DNA of 10,507 nt from Thermoanaerobacterales bacterium. Its GTDB lineage: Bacteria > Bacillota > Thermosediminibacteria > Thermosediminibacterales > Tepidanaerobacteraceae. Every line of letters starts with the position of its first letter. The stretch's first letter is position 1. Shown piece by piece: positions 1 to 7,264 of the stretch. The stretch is from the NCBI GenBank assembly GCA_012839145.1, contig DUNY01000259.1, forward strand, positions 1 through 10,507, given 5' to 3'. The translations under genes and the position numbers were made by a program. Under the pieces are notes generated by a model. That model saw only the letters and a program-made list of their open reading frames with translations. It did not search any database and was not told where the DNA came from.

Positions 1-185
1 ATGATAATCCCTTTTTCGGTTTTATCGGATCTGGACCATACAACTTCAAAAAGGATTCCCATGCCAGGTAAAGCTTCTTCTTCTCTTGTATCAATAGTTT
101 CCTGAATGTACCCTTCTACTTCCTCACGATTACTTCCTGAAAGATTTTGCAGTACAAGATTACGAATATCTAAAGCCGGTCCCAC
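1..185 (-). CDS. sspI: Small acid-soluble spore protein SspI, 5' part (runs off left edge)
   Basis: Reading leftward, the frame gives about 61 residues beginning MGPALDIRNLVLQN, followed by SGSNREEVEGYIQETID, EEEALPGMGILFEVVW and a charged tail reaching base 1. The DIRNxVLxNL opening and the ALPGxGxLFEVxW block are the family pattern of SspI, a minor SASP made in the forespore late in sporulation. The family is only about 70 residues long, so little should be missing, but the stop lies outside the window. The start is GTG at 185; a TTG directly upstream at 188 is equally possible, because the AGGCAGG ribosome binding site lies 6 bases before the TTG and 9 before the GTG. I could not find a convincing forespore sigma-G promoter upstream. 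The gene marks the host as a spore-former. Confidence 0.9.
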   Translation of the reverse strand, partial: MGPALDIRNLVLQNLSGSNREEVEGYIQETIDTREEEALPGMGILFEVVWSRSDKTEKGII

Positions 186-238
186 CAAAATCTACCTGCC
201 TTTCATTTAATCTAATTATATTAATTCCCTATTTTTTT

Positions 239-266
239 AAAAAAATAACGGTTATAGCCGTTATTT
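239..266 (-). terminator. Rho-independent terminator of the minus-strand hydrolase remnant
   Basis: A perfect 9-bp inverted repeat (AAATAACGG at 243-251, CCGTTATTT at 258-266) encloses a 6-base loop. Read on the minus strand, the stem runs into seven consecutive U residues (245-239). It sits 33 bases past the stop of the hydrolase remnant and before sspI, so it would separate the two transcripts. The plus strand has no U-run after the stem, so the terminator is one-directional. Confidence 0.8.
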
Positions 267-298
267 GAAAGTTTATTGTCTTTTAATGCAAACTGCCT

Positions 299-1030
299 TT
301 ATTTTATTTCTAAATTCAGCCCTGTCAAACTTAAAAACCGGTTTTCTACCTCTTCTTTCGTCGAGTCATCTATATCTTGAGCTAATACCACCTGAACAGA
401 CATCTTATCCAGAAATATGCTTGGGCTCTTCTTTAATGTAATGCTTTTTTCAGTCATTAATCGTTTTGCAGTATTGATTATTTCTATTTGATTGCAAGAG
501 TCGCTGATGGTTATGGGATAACCCGTCCCCTGCTCCAGTTCATTAATTAAATTATCTATTAGCAATATTTAATAATATCTCCATTTTATCGGCATGGGCC
601 GAAAGGCCAAATTTGCATACTTTGCATTTTATGTCAATCTCTCTGTCTCCCAGTTTGACAGTTCTGTCCAGCATTTCTCGCACATGATTTTCTGCATAAA
701 TAGGGATTTCCGCTTCTCTTTCCATTATTTTTAGGCTGTCGTACAGAAGAACTTTTGTAAGGCTTTTTGACATATGAGTCATATATATAATTGCATTAGG
801 AAATTATCGGCTTATGGCGGGGAGAGCTCCCGTATGATCAGTGTGGGCATGACTTACAACAATGGCATCAATACCGCCGCTTTCCTGAATCAGCCTAAAA
901 TCCGGAAGAGCATCCTTTGATGAAGTAAGCCGTATACCGCAATCAAGTAAAATATTTTTTCCGTCTATCTTTACAAGATAGCAAGGAGCACCTACCTCCC
1001 CCCCGCTCCACCGCAAAATAGTAACTTCAA
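299..1030 (-). pseudogene. Decayed MBL-fold/beta-CASP-type metallo-hydrolase
   Basis: Three fragments in two frames together resemble one gene. The true start is a TTG at 1030, 7 bases after GGAGGT, giving MKLLFCGGAG before a frameshift in the seven-G tract at 998-1004. The next fragment reads GEVGAPCYLVKIDGKNILLD and then the zinc motif SHAHTDHTGALP. An in-frame TAA (806-804) follows; past it the same frame continues FPNAIIYMTHMSKSLTKVLL, as in intact homologues. At about 656/657 the sequence jumps from MLDRTV to KLGDREIDIKC, so the middle of the protein is missing. The GLSAHADK motif, typical of the RNA-specificity region, survives before a stop at 552-554. A third fragment (565-299) in another frame resembles the C-terminal domain of this family. 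Four lesions argue for decay rather than sequencing error. No function is expected from the product, although the ribosome binding site and terminator survive. Confidence 0.85.
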
Positions 1031-1191
1031 CTTTTTACCTCCAATTTCATTATTATATTAAATTTGGATGTTTTTCATATCCGGTAAAACTTATTATATC
1101 AGAAGGGATCTTTTTTTCAGTATTATATATCAAGCAGTAGAAAGACGAAGTGAGAAAGTGATAATTTATATGTGGTTTCTTATCTTAAATT

Positions 1192-1200
1192 TGGTATAAT
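1192..1200 (+). promoter_or_regulatory. Extended -10 promoter for the THUMP methyltransferase
   Basis: TGGTATAAT matches the extended -10 consensus TGnTATAAT exactly. It lies 32 bases before the GGAGG at 1233-1237 and 46 bases before the ATG at 1247. No good -35 hexamer is present 16-18 bases upstream, which fits an extended -10 promoter for the housekeeping sigma factor. The assignment rests on sequence alone. Confidence 0.6.
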
Positions 1201-1246
1201 GAGTTCATCATATTTTATATTAAACAATAGACGGAGGCTTTAAAAT

Positions 1247-2371
1247 ATGGCACAGATTAAACTCATCGCACCGACACTTTTAGGTATAGAAGCTGTTACT
1301 GCCAAGGAGTTAAAAAGATTGGGATATAATAATGTAAAAGTGGAAAACGGCAGGGTATCTTTTATGGGTGATGAACGGGCCATTTGCCGCTCAAACCTTT
1401 GGATACGCACTGCCGAAAGAATTTTAATAAATGTTGGTGAGTTTTCAGCCACTACCTATGACGAACTCTTTGAGAAAACAAAAGCTCTCCCTTGGGATGA
1501 ATGGATACCGGAAAATGGTGCTTTCCCCGTGAAGGGTTATTCTTTAAAATCTAAACTTTATAGTGTTCCCGACTGTCAGGCTATAATCAAGAAAGCCGTT
1601 GTAGAAAAATTAAAAGGTAAGTATAAGCGGACTTGGTTTAATGAAGATGGATCTCTTTACCAGCTCCAGTTTTCTATGATGAAGGATAAAGTAACATTAA
1701 TGATAGACACCAGTGGTCAGGGGCTACACAAAAGAGGCTATAGAGAAAAATCCAACATAGCCCCGCTGCGAGAGACTTTAGCCGCTGCCATGATAATGCT
1801 TAGCAAATGGAGAAGTGATAGATCCCTTCTGGACCCTTTCTGCGGCTCTGGAACTATACCTATCGAAGCCGCTCTCATCGGAGCAAATATTGCTCCCGGT
1901 ATGGACAGAGAGTTTGTATCGGAAAGCTGGCCAAATATACCGAAAAAGCTGTGGTGGGATGCAAGAAACGAAGCTCATTCGGTAATAAATAACAATAAGC
2001 TTGAAATAGCAGGTTCGGATATTGACAAGCACACGGTAAAACTGTCTCGGGAAAACGCATACAAAGCCAATGTGGATGAATATATTGTTTTTAAAAATAT
2101 GGCCCTAAAAAATATAAATCCTTTCGGTAACTATGGTTGTATTATATGTAATCCTCCTTACGGTGAGCGCATGGGAGAGGTTCGGGAGGTGGAACAGCTT
2201 TATAAACAAATGGGGGAGGTCTTTAAGAGATTTGATACATGGTCAAAATACATTCTGACACCTCATAAAGATTTCCAAAAACTTTTCGGAAAAATCTCTG
2301 ATAAGAACCGCAAGTTATATAACGGTATGATAAAATGCTATTACTACCAATATTTCGGCCCCCAGCCTTAA
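1247..2371 (+). CDS. THUMP-domain class I SAM-dependent rRNA (guanine-N2) methyltransferase, RlmL/YpsC type
   Basis: This 374-residue cytoplasmic protein has the layout of the RlmL N-terminal-domain/YpsC family. A THUMP RNA-binding region occupies roughly residues 1-160, followed by a Rossmann-fold methyltransferase. The SAM-binding motif I is DPFCGSGTIPIEAAL (from residue 196), an acidic GSDID motif lies near 257, and the catalytic NPPYGERMGE motif starts at residue 302. NPPY marks methylation of an exocyclic amino group; in E. coli the RlmL domain makes m2G2445 of 23S rRNA. The exact target here is inferred. The ATG follows AGACGGAGG at 9-base spacing. Length and motifs look complete. The gene is transcribed alone, divergent from the hydrolase remnant, and ends inside its own terminator hairpin. 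Confidence 0.92.
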   Translation: MAQIKLIAPTLLGIEAVTAKELKRLGYNNVKVENGRVSFMGDERAICRSNLWIRTAERILINVGEFSATTYDELFEKTKALPWDEWIPENGAFPVKGYSLKSKLYSVPDCQAIIKKAVVEKLKGKYKRTWFNEDGSLYQLQFSMMKDKVTLMIDTSGQGLHKRGYREKSNIAPLRETLAAAMIMLSKWRSDRSLLDPFCGSGTIPIEAALIGANIAPGMDREFVSESWPNIPKKLWWDARNEAHSVINNNKLEIAGSDIDKHTVKLSRENAYKANVDEYIVFKNMALKNINPFGNYGCIICNPPYGERMGEVREVEQLYKQMGEVFKRFDTWSKYILTPHKDFQKLFGKISDKNRKLYNGMIKCYYYQYFGPQP

Positions 2372-2396
2372 GAGGCTCTCGGGGCTTTTCTTGTTT
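2358..2396 (+). terminator. Terminator overlapping the methyltransferase stop codon
   Basis: A GC-rich hairpin has two stacked stems: GCCCC (2358-2362) with GGGGC (2381-2385), and AGCCT (2364-2368) with AGGCT (2373-2377), around a TAAG loop. It is followed by CTTTTCTTGTTT. The TAA stop (2369-2371) sits in the loop, so the hairpin includes the last codons of the gene. A ribosome at the stop would cover the stem until it leaves. Confidence 0.8.
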
Positions 2397-2399
2397 GAT

Positions 2400-2439
2400 C
2401 TAACCATGTTGAGTGGTTAGGCCATATGGTGCAACATGG
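2400..2439. repeat. Overlapping, mutually exclusive inverted repeats
   Basis: CTAACCA (2400-2406) can pair with TGGTTAG (2414-2420), and CCATGTTG (2404-2411) can pair with CAACATGG (2432-2439). The two stems share bases 2404-2406, so they compete. The self-complementary CCATATGG (2422-2429) lies inside the larger stem. A separate 10-base palindrome, CTGAATTCAG, follows at 2470-2479. All of this lies between the converging methyltransferase and transporter genes. None of the stems has a U-run on either strand, so they are not ordinary terminators. Their role is unknown and they may be chance structure. Confidence 0.4.
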
Positions 2440-2504
2440 GTCGGTTTCGATTTTATTAGCTCTATTGTACTGAATTCAGAGTTTTCCCGTAATACTTTTA
2501 TACT

Positions 2505-3449
2505 TTAGCTTTTCATCTTAATATCATATGCTCCCTGCACAAAGTCTTTTTTGCGATAAAAGTTGGTTCCCCATACACCACAAAGTATCATTAGACCACC
2601 TATCACATTAAACCAGTACACAGGTTCATTTCTAAAAATTGACCCGGCTATAACTGATATTACAGTTGCAACATTAGAAATGACCGAAGCTCTGGATGCT
2701 TCAACTTGAGATAATAAGTAATTTAACAAAAAATACGCCACAATAGATGATAAAGCACCGAGATACACTATTGATAGAAGGGCTTTTGGATTTGATAAAG
2801 GAAGAAAGTAATTATGCACAGTCCCTTTATTTAAATGCTGTATAAGAGATATACCGTTGAAAACTATGACACCTACCCATATCATTACATAAGTGATTTC
2901 AGCCGGTGAATATTCTGAAGATAGTTTCCTGGATGTTACATTAAAAAAACCTGCTGAGAGAACAGAACCCAAAAGGATAAATGTTCCAAGCACATTGCCG
3001 CCTACTTGTATGCTTCCCTTCATAGCCGTCATAAAAATAACGCCTGCAACGGATAAAAGTATAAATCCGGTCTGTGCTGCCGTTGGTTTCTCCTTAAGGT
3101 AAATTGCGCCGAATATTACAGTAAATACCGGAGCCAAAGCTATTATAATGGCGGCTTCCGAAGATGATGTCATTTTTATTCCTATTGTTTCACAAATAAA
3201 GTATATTACAGGCTCCATCAGAGTTAAAATAGCCAACTGTGTTAAGTTTTTCCCTTTAAGATCTATTTTAATAATGCCGCAAAGTCGCATGATTACAAAT
3301 ATAATCGTAGCCAATCCAAAACGAAGCCCCAATAAATGAAAAGGCTCTAAAATGTCGAGTCCTTCCTTTGTAAACAAAAAAGAAAAGCCAAAAATAATTG
3401 ATACAAAAGTTCCGGCTAAAAACGGGCAAAAGTCCTTTTTACAGCGCAT
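2505..3449 (-). CDS. EamA-family (DMT superfamily) membrane transporter
   Basis: The frame gives a 314-residue, very hydrophobic protein with about ten predicted transmembrane helices arranged as two EamA repeats. The first opens with FLAGTFVSIIFGFSFLFTKE and continues LGLRFGLATIIFVIM, typical of the drug/metabolite transporter superfamily. The second repeat (roughly residues 155-300) contains LSAGFFNVTSRKL and LGALSSIVAYFLLNYLLSQV and ends in GGLMILCGVWGTNF. Such proteins export or import small metabolites, but the substrate cannot be read from the sequence. I chose the ATG at 3449 because AGGGAGAGA lies about 7 bases before it; an ATG ten codons upstream (3479) has no such site. The gene stands alone and converges on the methyltransferase. 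No clear terminator was seen after it. Confidence 0.9.
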   Translation of the reverse strand: MRCKKDFCPFLAGTFVSIIFGFSFLFTKEGLDILEPFHLLGLRFGLATIIFVIMRLCGIIKIDLKGKNLTQLAILTLMEPVIYFICETIGIKMTSSSEAAIIIALAPVFTVIFGAIYLKEKPTAAQTGFILLSVAGVIFMTAMKGSIQVGGNVLGTFILLGSVLSAGFFNVTSRKLSSEYSPAEITYVMIWVGVIVFNGISLIQHLNKGTVHNYFLPLSNPKALLSIVYLGALSSIVAYFLLNYLLSQVEASRASVISNVATVISVIAGSIFRNEPVYWFNVIGGLMILCGVWGTNFYRKKDFVQGAYDIKMKS

Positions 3450-3511
3450 ATTATGTCTCTCCCTTATTAAAAAATACATTTGGTGATATAAATATTTTTG
3501 TTCATATTTCC

Positions 3512-3540
3512 ATCTTCTAGGAAAATCTACAGTTTGTCAA
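3512..3540 (-). promoter_or_regulatory. Possible promoter of the EamA transporter
   Basis: On the minus strand a perfect TTGACA -35 hexamer occupies 3540-3535. At 17-base spacing the -10 position reads GAAGAT (3517-3512), a poor match to TATAAT. It lies about 60 bases before the transporter start. The exact -35 box is suggestive, but the weak -10 keeps confidence low. Confidence 0.3.
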
Positions 3541-3911
3541 TTCCTATCATCATTTTATCAGGATAGGGTTCTCTCTTTCCCGGCTTTTTACAAGTTCCCA
3601 TGCTTTCTTGCAGTCCAAATATTTTTTTACTCTTGAGGATGCATTTTTATATATTTTGTCAGCAATAATTGTACAAATTTTATATGATAACAAAAATTTT
3701 TTCCTTTACTCAACGAAATGAAAGATTTTTTAAAAAAGGGTGGGCTGATTATTGCTTATCCTCCTTTTTTTTCTTTAGCAATGTTTATATCAATAAATTA
3801 ACTCACACAAAGAAATAATGTAATTTTTTTGTTCATAACAACATATGATTAGTACCTGAAAACATTTAGAGAAATATATAACAACTTATAACCCTGTAGG
3901 TTTGCAATGAA

Positions 3912-3932
3912 TATAATATAAAAATTAAAGGA
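3912..3932 (+). promoter_or_regulatory. Possible -10 box and start-deciding ribosome binding site of the glycan operon
   Basis: TATAAT at 3912-3917 precedes AAAGGA at 3927-3932. The -10 has no recognisable -35 partner at 16-18 bases, and it would give a very short leader, so the operon's real promoter may lie farther upstream. The AAAGGA is more useful: it is one base from the GTG at 3934, too close for initiation, but 7 bases from the TTG at 3940, which supports the TTG start. Confidence 0.35.
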
Positions 3933-3939
3933 CGTGCTT

Positions 3940-4818
3940 TTGTTGCAGTTTTGGGATGAAATTAGGCTGGACAGTGACATTTTAATTCTTATAGGTGTGC
4001 TCATTATAACATTTTTTTTGATAGGTTTTGAAGTTTATGGGCCTTTGCGCATAATATCCGGTATCACCGTTATTCTTTTTTTACCGGGTTATATATTACA
4101 AGCTGCGCTGCTTCCAAAAAACAACGAAATTACGTCACTTAAAAGAGTTGTTCTGAGTATTGCTCTCAGTGCAACCGTGGTTCCCCTTGTTATATTGATA
4201 TTGAATTATACACCTTGGGGTATAAATGTTTACTCAGTTATGATTACACTGTGCATATATACTGCTGTTGTCTGTTTTATTGTCATATACAGACGCAGGA
4301 TATCCTTTAAAAAACGGTGTAATCCATCAATAGCCTTTAAAATGCTGCGTTTACAGGTTTTACCTAAATGGCAGGAAAAAGCGTTGCTTGATAGAGTTTT
4401 CATAGTTGTCCTCTTACTTACTGCGGTTTTTACCGGTGTATGCTTTCATATATTTACAGCAGCTCATAGAAGCGTCCCATTTTCCGAATTCTACATGATT
4501 AACAATGAGGGCAGCACCCACGGCGGATTTATATCTTCTACAAATGATGGGGAAATGGAGGTAATATTGGGGGTTGTTAACCATGAACACGAGAATGCAG
4601 AATACATCATCAAAGTAAATATAAACGGAAATACACAAAAAGCCATAGGCCCCTTTCACTTACAGGATAGTGAAAAGTTAGAAGAAGCTGTGAGATTTAC
4701 ACCTTCCCTATATCAAAAACTCAGTAAGGTTGAATTTATACTGTTAAAAAATTCGGATCAAAGTGTTTACAGAAGTATTCATTTCTGGGTAAACAATATT
4801 AATAACGGATGGATGTGA
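3940..4818 (+). CDS. DUF1616 family membrane protein
   Basis: The 292-residue product matches the DUF1616 pattern. Early helices contain YGPLRIISGITVILFLPGYI, followed by helices ending in LILNYTPWGINVYSV, and then a basic cytoplasmic loop with RRRISFKKR. One more helix near residues 148-170 leads to an extracytoplasmic C-terminal half. That half opens FSEFYMINNEG and contains VILGVVNHEHENAEYIIKV, which looks like a beta-rich domain. DUF1616 proteins occur in archaea and some bacteria, often near glycosyltransferases; their biochemical role is unknown to me. The TTG at 3940 fits the ribosome binding site better than the in-frame GTG at 3934. It is the first gene of the operon, and the next gene starts 6 bases after its stop. 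Confidence 0.85.
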   Translation: MLQFWDEIRLDSDILILIGVLIITFFLIGFEVYGPLRIISGITVILFLPGYILQAALLPKNNEITSLKRVVLSIALSATVVPLVILILNYTPWGINVYSVMITLCIYTAVVCFIVIYRRRISFKKRCNPSIAFKMLRLQVLPKWQEKALLDRVFIVVLLLTAVFTGVCFHIFTAAHRSVPFSEFYMINNEGSTHGGFISSTNDGEMEVILGVVNHEHENAEYIIKVNINGNTQKAIGPFHLQDSEKLEEAVRFTPSLYQKLSKVEFILLKNSDQSVYRSIHFWVNNINNGWM

Positions 4819-4824
4819 ACTACT

Positions 4825-5298
4825 ATGTCAATACCTGAATCGGGAATGGAAAAAGTCGGGTTGGTTTGGCCATGCCTATCTGCTATTTTAATAGCCGAAA
4901 TAGTGACAGCTTGCGTTAATTCATTAAACGGAGCAATTTTATTTTTTTTAATACTTTTCTTATCTTACTTTCACGCGGCATTTTACTATATGCAAAACAT
5001 TCCCAACTTATATCCTGTCATGATATGGATCCCGCTGCTTAGAGTAACAAGTCTTGCAATGCCCATATGGCAGGTTCCCATTACAGACGACGAGATAAAA
5101 TGTGTGAGACTAGTTGTGACAATCTCATTAATCATTATGATATTTATCAAGGAACTGGCAGATACGGCTCATAGATACAACCATGATATGGTAAGTTCCC
5201 AAATATCTTTAGATAACTACATTGACATAGTTATCATTCCGTCTCTATGTGTGTTTATATTTATCTTCATATCAAGATTGCAGGTCGCCTTAAATTAA
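4825..5298 (+). CDS. Unrecognised small polytopic membrane protein
   Basis: I do not recognise the family. The 157 residues contain about five hydrophobic segments: roughly 11-31, 35-56, 62-82 (IWIPLLRVTSLAMPIW), 93-111 and 132-152. A short polar stretch with a basic and acidic KELADTAHRYNHDM lies between the last two. The RVTSLAMP segment faintly recalls the N-terminal helices of some archaeal CPBP-type (CAAX protease-like) proteins, but the protein is too short for that family and no glutamate-rich protease motif is visible. The ATG at 4825 comes 6 bases after the DUF1616 stop, with GGATGG at 4808-4813 as a modest ribosome binding site inside the previous gene. Such tight spacing suggests translational coupling and a shared job with DUF1616. 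Confidence 0.75.
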   Translation: MSIPESGMEKVGLVWPCLSAILIAEIVTACVNSLNGAILFFLILFLSYFHAAFYYMQNIPNLYPVMIWIPLLRVTSLAMPIWQVPITDDEIKCVRLVVTISLIIMIFIKELADTAHRYNHDMVSSQISLDNYIDIVIIPSLCVFIFIFISRLQVALN

Positions 5299-5321
5299 TC
5301 TTCTATGAGGTGTTTAAAAAA

Positions 5322-6503
5322 ATGGAATGGGATGTTTTAGTTGTTGGCGGAGGACCCGCTGGGTGTTTTGCAGCAGAGCACATTGCAAAACATGGTTTTA
5401 AAGTTTTGGTATTGGAAGAAAACAGTGTTATCGGTGAACCGGTGCAATGTGCAGGACTCGTAAGCCATAGGACTATTGAATTGACCGGGTGTCAAAAACT
5501 CATTTTGAACAGTTTAAAGGGTGCTAATGTTTATTCACCTAATGGGAAAAGTATGAAACTCGCAGGATCAAGATCTTATGCTTTTGCCATTGACAGAGCC
5601 TTACTTGATCAGGAATTGGCACTAAGAGCTCAAAAATCCGGGGTCGAGGTGCTTCTGTCTGCCAGGGTAACCAATTTAAAAAGGCATGGTAAAGGTATAG
5701 TGGTGGAGTTTAGACGAGGTGGGTCAACGCTTACTGCAGCAACTAAACTCTTGATTGGTGCAGACGGAGCTAACTCATTGGTGGCAAGATGGGCGAGTTT
5801 ATATCAACCAAGAGAAAAAATCAAAATGTTTGCAGCAGAAGTAAAACTTCAAAATCCTTTTCCCGAAATGGTAGACATTTTTCTTGGAAGTCATATTGCT
5901 CCAGGTTGGTTTGGCTGGATTATTCCTATTGACAAAAAAAGAGCGAGAATTGGGACTGGTAGTTCATTTATAAATATATCCGGCAGAAAAAGTGTTAAGA
6001 AGTTTTTAAACGTATACAGCAAACGTTTTTATGGTATGGAAATTATAAGGGAAACAGGTGGGCTTGTTCCCATAGGAACGATACAAAACCATGCATCTAA
6101 TGTTATGCTTGTGGGAGATGCTGCCTGCCAAACAAAACCCATTTCAGGGGGCGGTTTATATCCGGGACTTATGGGTGCCATAATATGCTCCCAGGTTGCG
6201 GTTAAAGCCCTGATGGCGGAAAATTTTTCAAGGGAATTTTTATCCGGGTACCAATTGCAATGGAACCAAAAAATGCACAGTGAACTGGAAAAAGCGCTAA
6301 ATTATAGAGAAATGTTTGTTAATCTGTCTGATTTTCAGTTGAGTTTATTGATTAAAATATTAAACACAAATTACTGGCGGTCCCTCATATCAGAATATAT
6401 GGATATTGATTATCCCTCAATTGTTGCTGAAAAACTTTTTGAGAAATATTCTTTTCTTTTCTTTTCTTCTAAAAAGGTCAAAAAGCTTGAAACAAAAGGC
6501 TGA
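5322..6503 (+). CDS. Geranylgeranyl reductase family FAD-dependent oxidoreductase
   Basis: The 393-residue flavoprotein starts with an FAD Rossmann motif (GGGPAG, residues 9-14) and the ribose-binding Glu32. Next comes IGEPVQCAGLVS with Cys43, the position of the family's redox-relevant cysteine. IGADGAN follows mid-protein. Residues 197-202 (FGWIIP), then eight residues and GTG, fit the YxWxFPx7-8GxG substrate motif with Tyr and Phe changed to Phe and Ile. GDAA with KPISGGGL (265-279) closes the FAD site. Family members hydrogenate isoprenoid double bonds: geranylgeranyl lipids and dolichol phosphate in archaea, menaquinone side chains in mycobacteria (MenJ). The substrate here is inferred; neighbouring sugar transferases favour a polyprenyl phosphate. 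The frame is open upstream to 5247, but ATG 5322 has GAGGTG 9 bases before it and begins at the conserved FAD strand. Confidence 0.88.
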   Translation: MEWDVLVVGGGPAGCFAAEHIAKHGFKVLVLEENSVIGEPVQCAGLVSHRTIELTGCQKLILNSLKGANVYSPNGKSMKLAGSRSYAFAIDRALLDQELALRAQKSGVEVLLSARVTNLKRHGKGIVVEFRRGGSTLTAATKLLIGADGANSLVARWASLYQPREKIKMFAAEVKLQNPFPEMVDIFLGSHIAPGWFGWIIPIDKKRARIGTGSSFINISGRKSVKKFLNVYSKRFYGMEIIRETGGLVPIGTIQNHASNVMLVGDAACQTKPISGGGLYPGLMGAIICSQVAVKALMAENFSREFLSGYQLQWNQKMHSELEKALNYREMFVNLSDFQLSLLIKILNTNYWRSLISEYMDIDYPSIVAEKLFEKYSFLFFSSKKVKKLETKG

Positions 6504-6524
6504 TTTGGGAAAGAGGTAATACAT

Positions 6525-7235
6525 ATGACTGATAACAACTGCTGTAAGAAAACTGTTGCAGTTATACCCTGCTATAATGAGCAGAAAACAATAGGTTCCA
6601 TTGTGACGGAAGCTTTAAAATATGTTGACACAGTAATTGTAATAGATGATGGATCTGTTGATAAAACAAAAGATGAAGCAAAACAATACGGAGCTATGGT
6701 AATTAAACATCGAAGCAATTTAGGCAAAGGCAGGGCTATAAAAACAGCATTTGAATATCTTAGCGATTTAGATTGTAAGGCAGTAGTATTTCTAGACGGC
6801 GACGGTCAGCATGACCCTGCTGAAATTCCTCAAGTCTTGGCTCCGGTATTACATGAAACGGCAGATATGGTGATCGGCTCAAGATTTATAGAAGGTTCAC
6901 TTAAAATACCCTTTTATAGAAGAGTCGGCCAAACCGTTCTCAATTATGCTACCAGTGCCGGATCTAGGGTTTGGGTTACCGACAGTCAGAGCGGCTTTAG
7001 GAGCTTCTCCAATCTTGCCGTAAAAAAAATGAAGTTAAAAGAAAAGGGGTTTGCTGTAGAGTCGGAAATGCAATTCATCGCCGCAAAGCAAGGCTTAAAA
7101 ATTCAAGAAGTTCCCATCACTACATTATACAGCAAAAAGGCCAAACGTAACCCGTTTGCTCATGGTTTTGGGGTGCTGCTGAGAATCGTATCGCTAATTT
7201 TGACTGAAATTCGTGTAAATCCCTATGTTGGTTGA
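6525..7235 (+). CDS. GT2 glycosyltransferase, polyprenyl-phosphate sugar synthase (DPM/DPG)-like
   Basis: The 236-residue GT-A-fold enzyme shows the DPM1-like signature in order: IPCYNEQKTI (14-23), VIDDGSVDKT with Asp41/Asp42, NLGKGRA (65-71), the metal-binding FLDGDGQHDP (89-98), GSRF (118-121) and DSQSGFRSF (153-161). It ends near EIRVNPY without the membrane helices some relatives carry, so it is probably a peripheral enzyme on the inner membrane face. Relatives transfer mannose or glucose from a nucleotide sugar to dolichyl or undecaprenyl phosphate. Sugar and lipid here are inferred. The ATG follows GAGG with 8 bases between, 21 bases after the reductase stop. Adjacency to the isoprenoid reductase is the main reason to suspect a reduced polyprenyl acceptor. 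Confidence 0.88.
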   Translation: MTDNNCCKKTVAVIPCYNEQKTIGSIVTEALKYVDTVIVIDDGSVDKTKDEAKQYGAMVIKHRSNLGKGRAIKTAFEYLSDLDCKAVVFLDGDGQHDPAEIPQVLAPVLHETADMVIGSRFIEGSLKIPFYRRVGQTVLNYATSAGSRVWVTDSQSGFRSFSNLAVKKMKLKEKGFAVESEMQFIAAKQGLKIQEVPITTLYSKKAKRNPFAHGFGVLLRIVSLILTEIRVNPYVG

Positions 7236-7264
7236 AAAAAAAGTTATAGGTAGGAGTTGGGGAC

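Larger units (their letters stand above)
3450..3939. other. Long intergenic region between divergent transporter and glycan operon
   Basis: About 490 AT-rich bases lie between two divergent genes, more than their promoters need. On the minus strand, 3693-3550 could encode 47 residues from a TTG start (including KKYLDCKKAWELVKSREREN), with a weak AAAGGA about 10 bases upstream. I do not recognise it. On the plus strand, 3718-3801 reads as a 27-residue lysine-then-hydrophobic peptide with no ribosome binding site. The same stretch holds an imperfect hairpin (AAAAAAGGG at 3732-3740 against TCCTTTTTT at 3762-3770) followed by more T, which could terminate plus-strand transcripts. No RNA gene or mobile element was recognised. 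Confidence 0.5.

Noticed and set aside
1043..1140. Several TATAAT-like boxes on the minus strand upstream of the hydrolase remnant
   Set aside because: At least three candidates occur in AT-rich DNA and none has a convincing -35 partner, so no single promoter can be assigned.
1058..1194. Ten-base direct repeat TTAAATTTGG at 1058-1067 and 1185-1194 in the divergent promoter region
   Set aside because: The DNA is very AT-rich and only two short copies exist, with different flanks; chance is likely.
1240..1452. Minus-strand open frame opposite the start of the methyltransferase
   Set aside because: It is the antisense shadow of a clearly conserved gene, with no ribosome binding site or recognisable protein.
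5247..5321. Longer start of the reductase at 5247, overlapping the preceding gene
   Set aside because: The extra 25 residues lie over the previous gene, and the family begins directly at the FAD strand. ATG 5322 has a good ribosome binding site.
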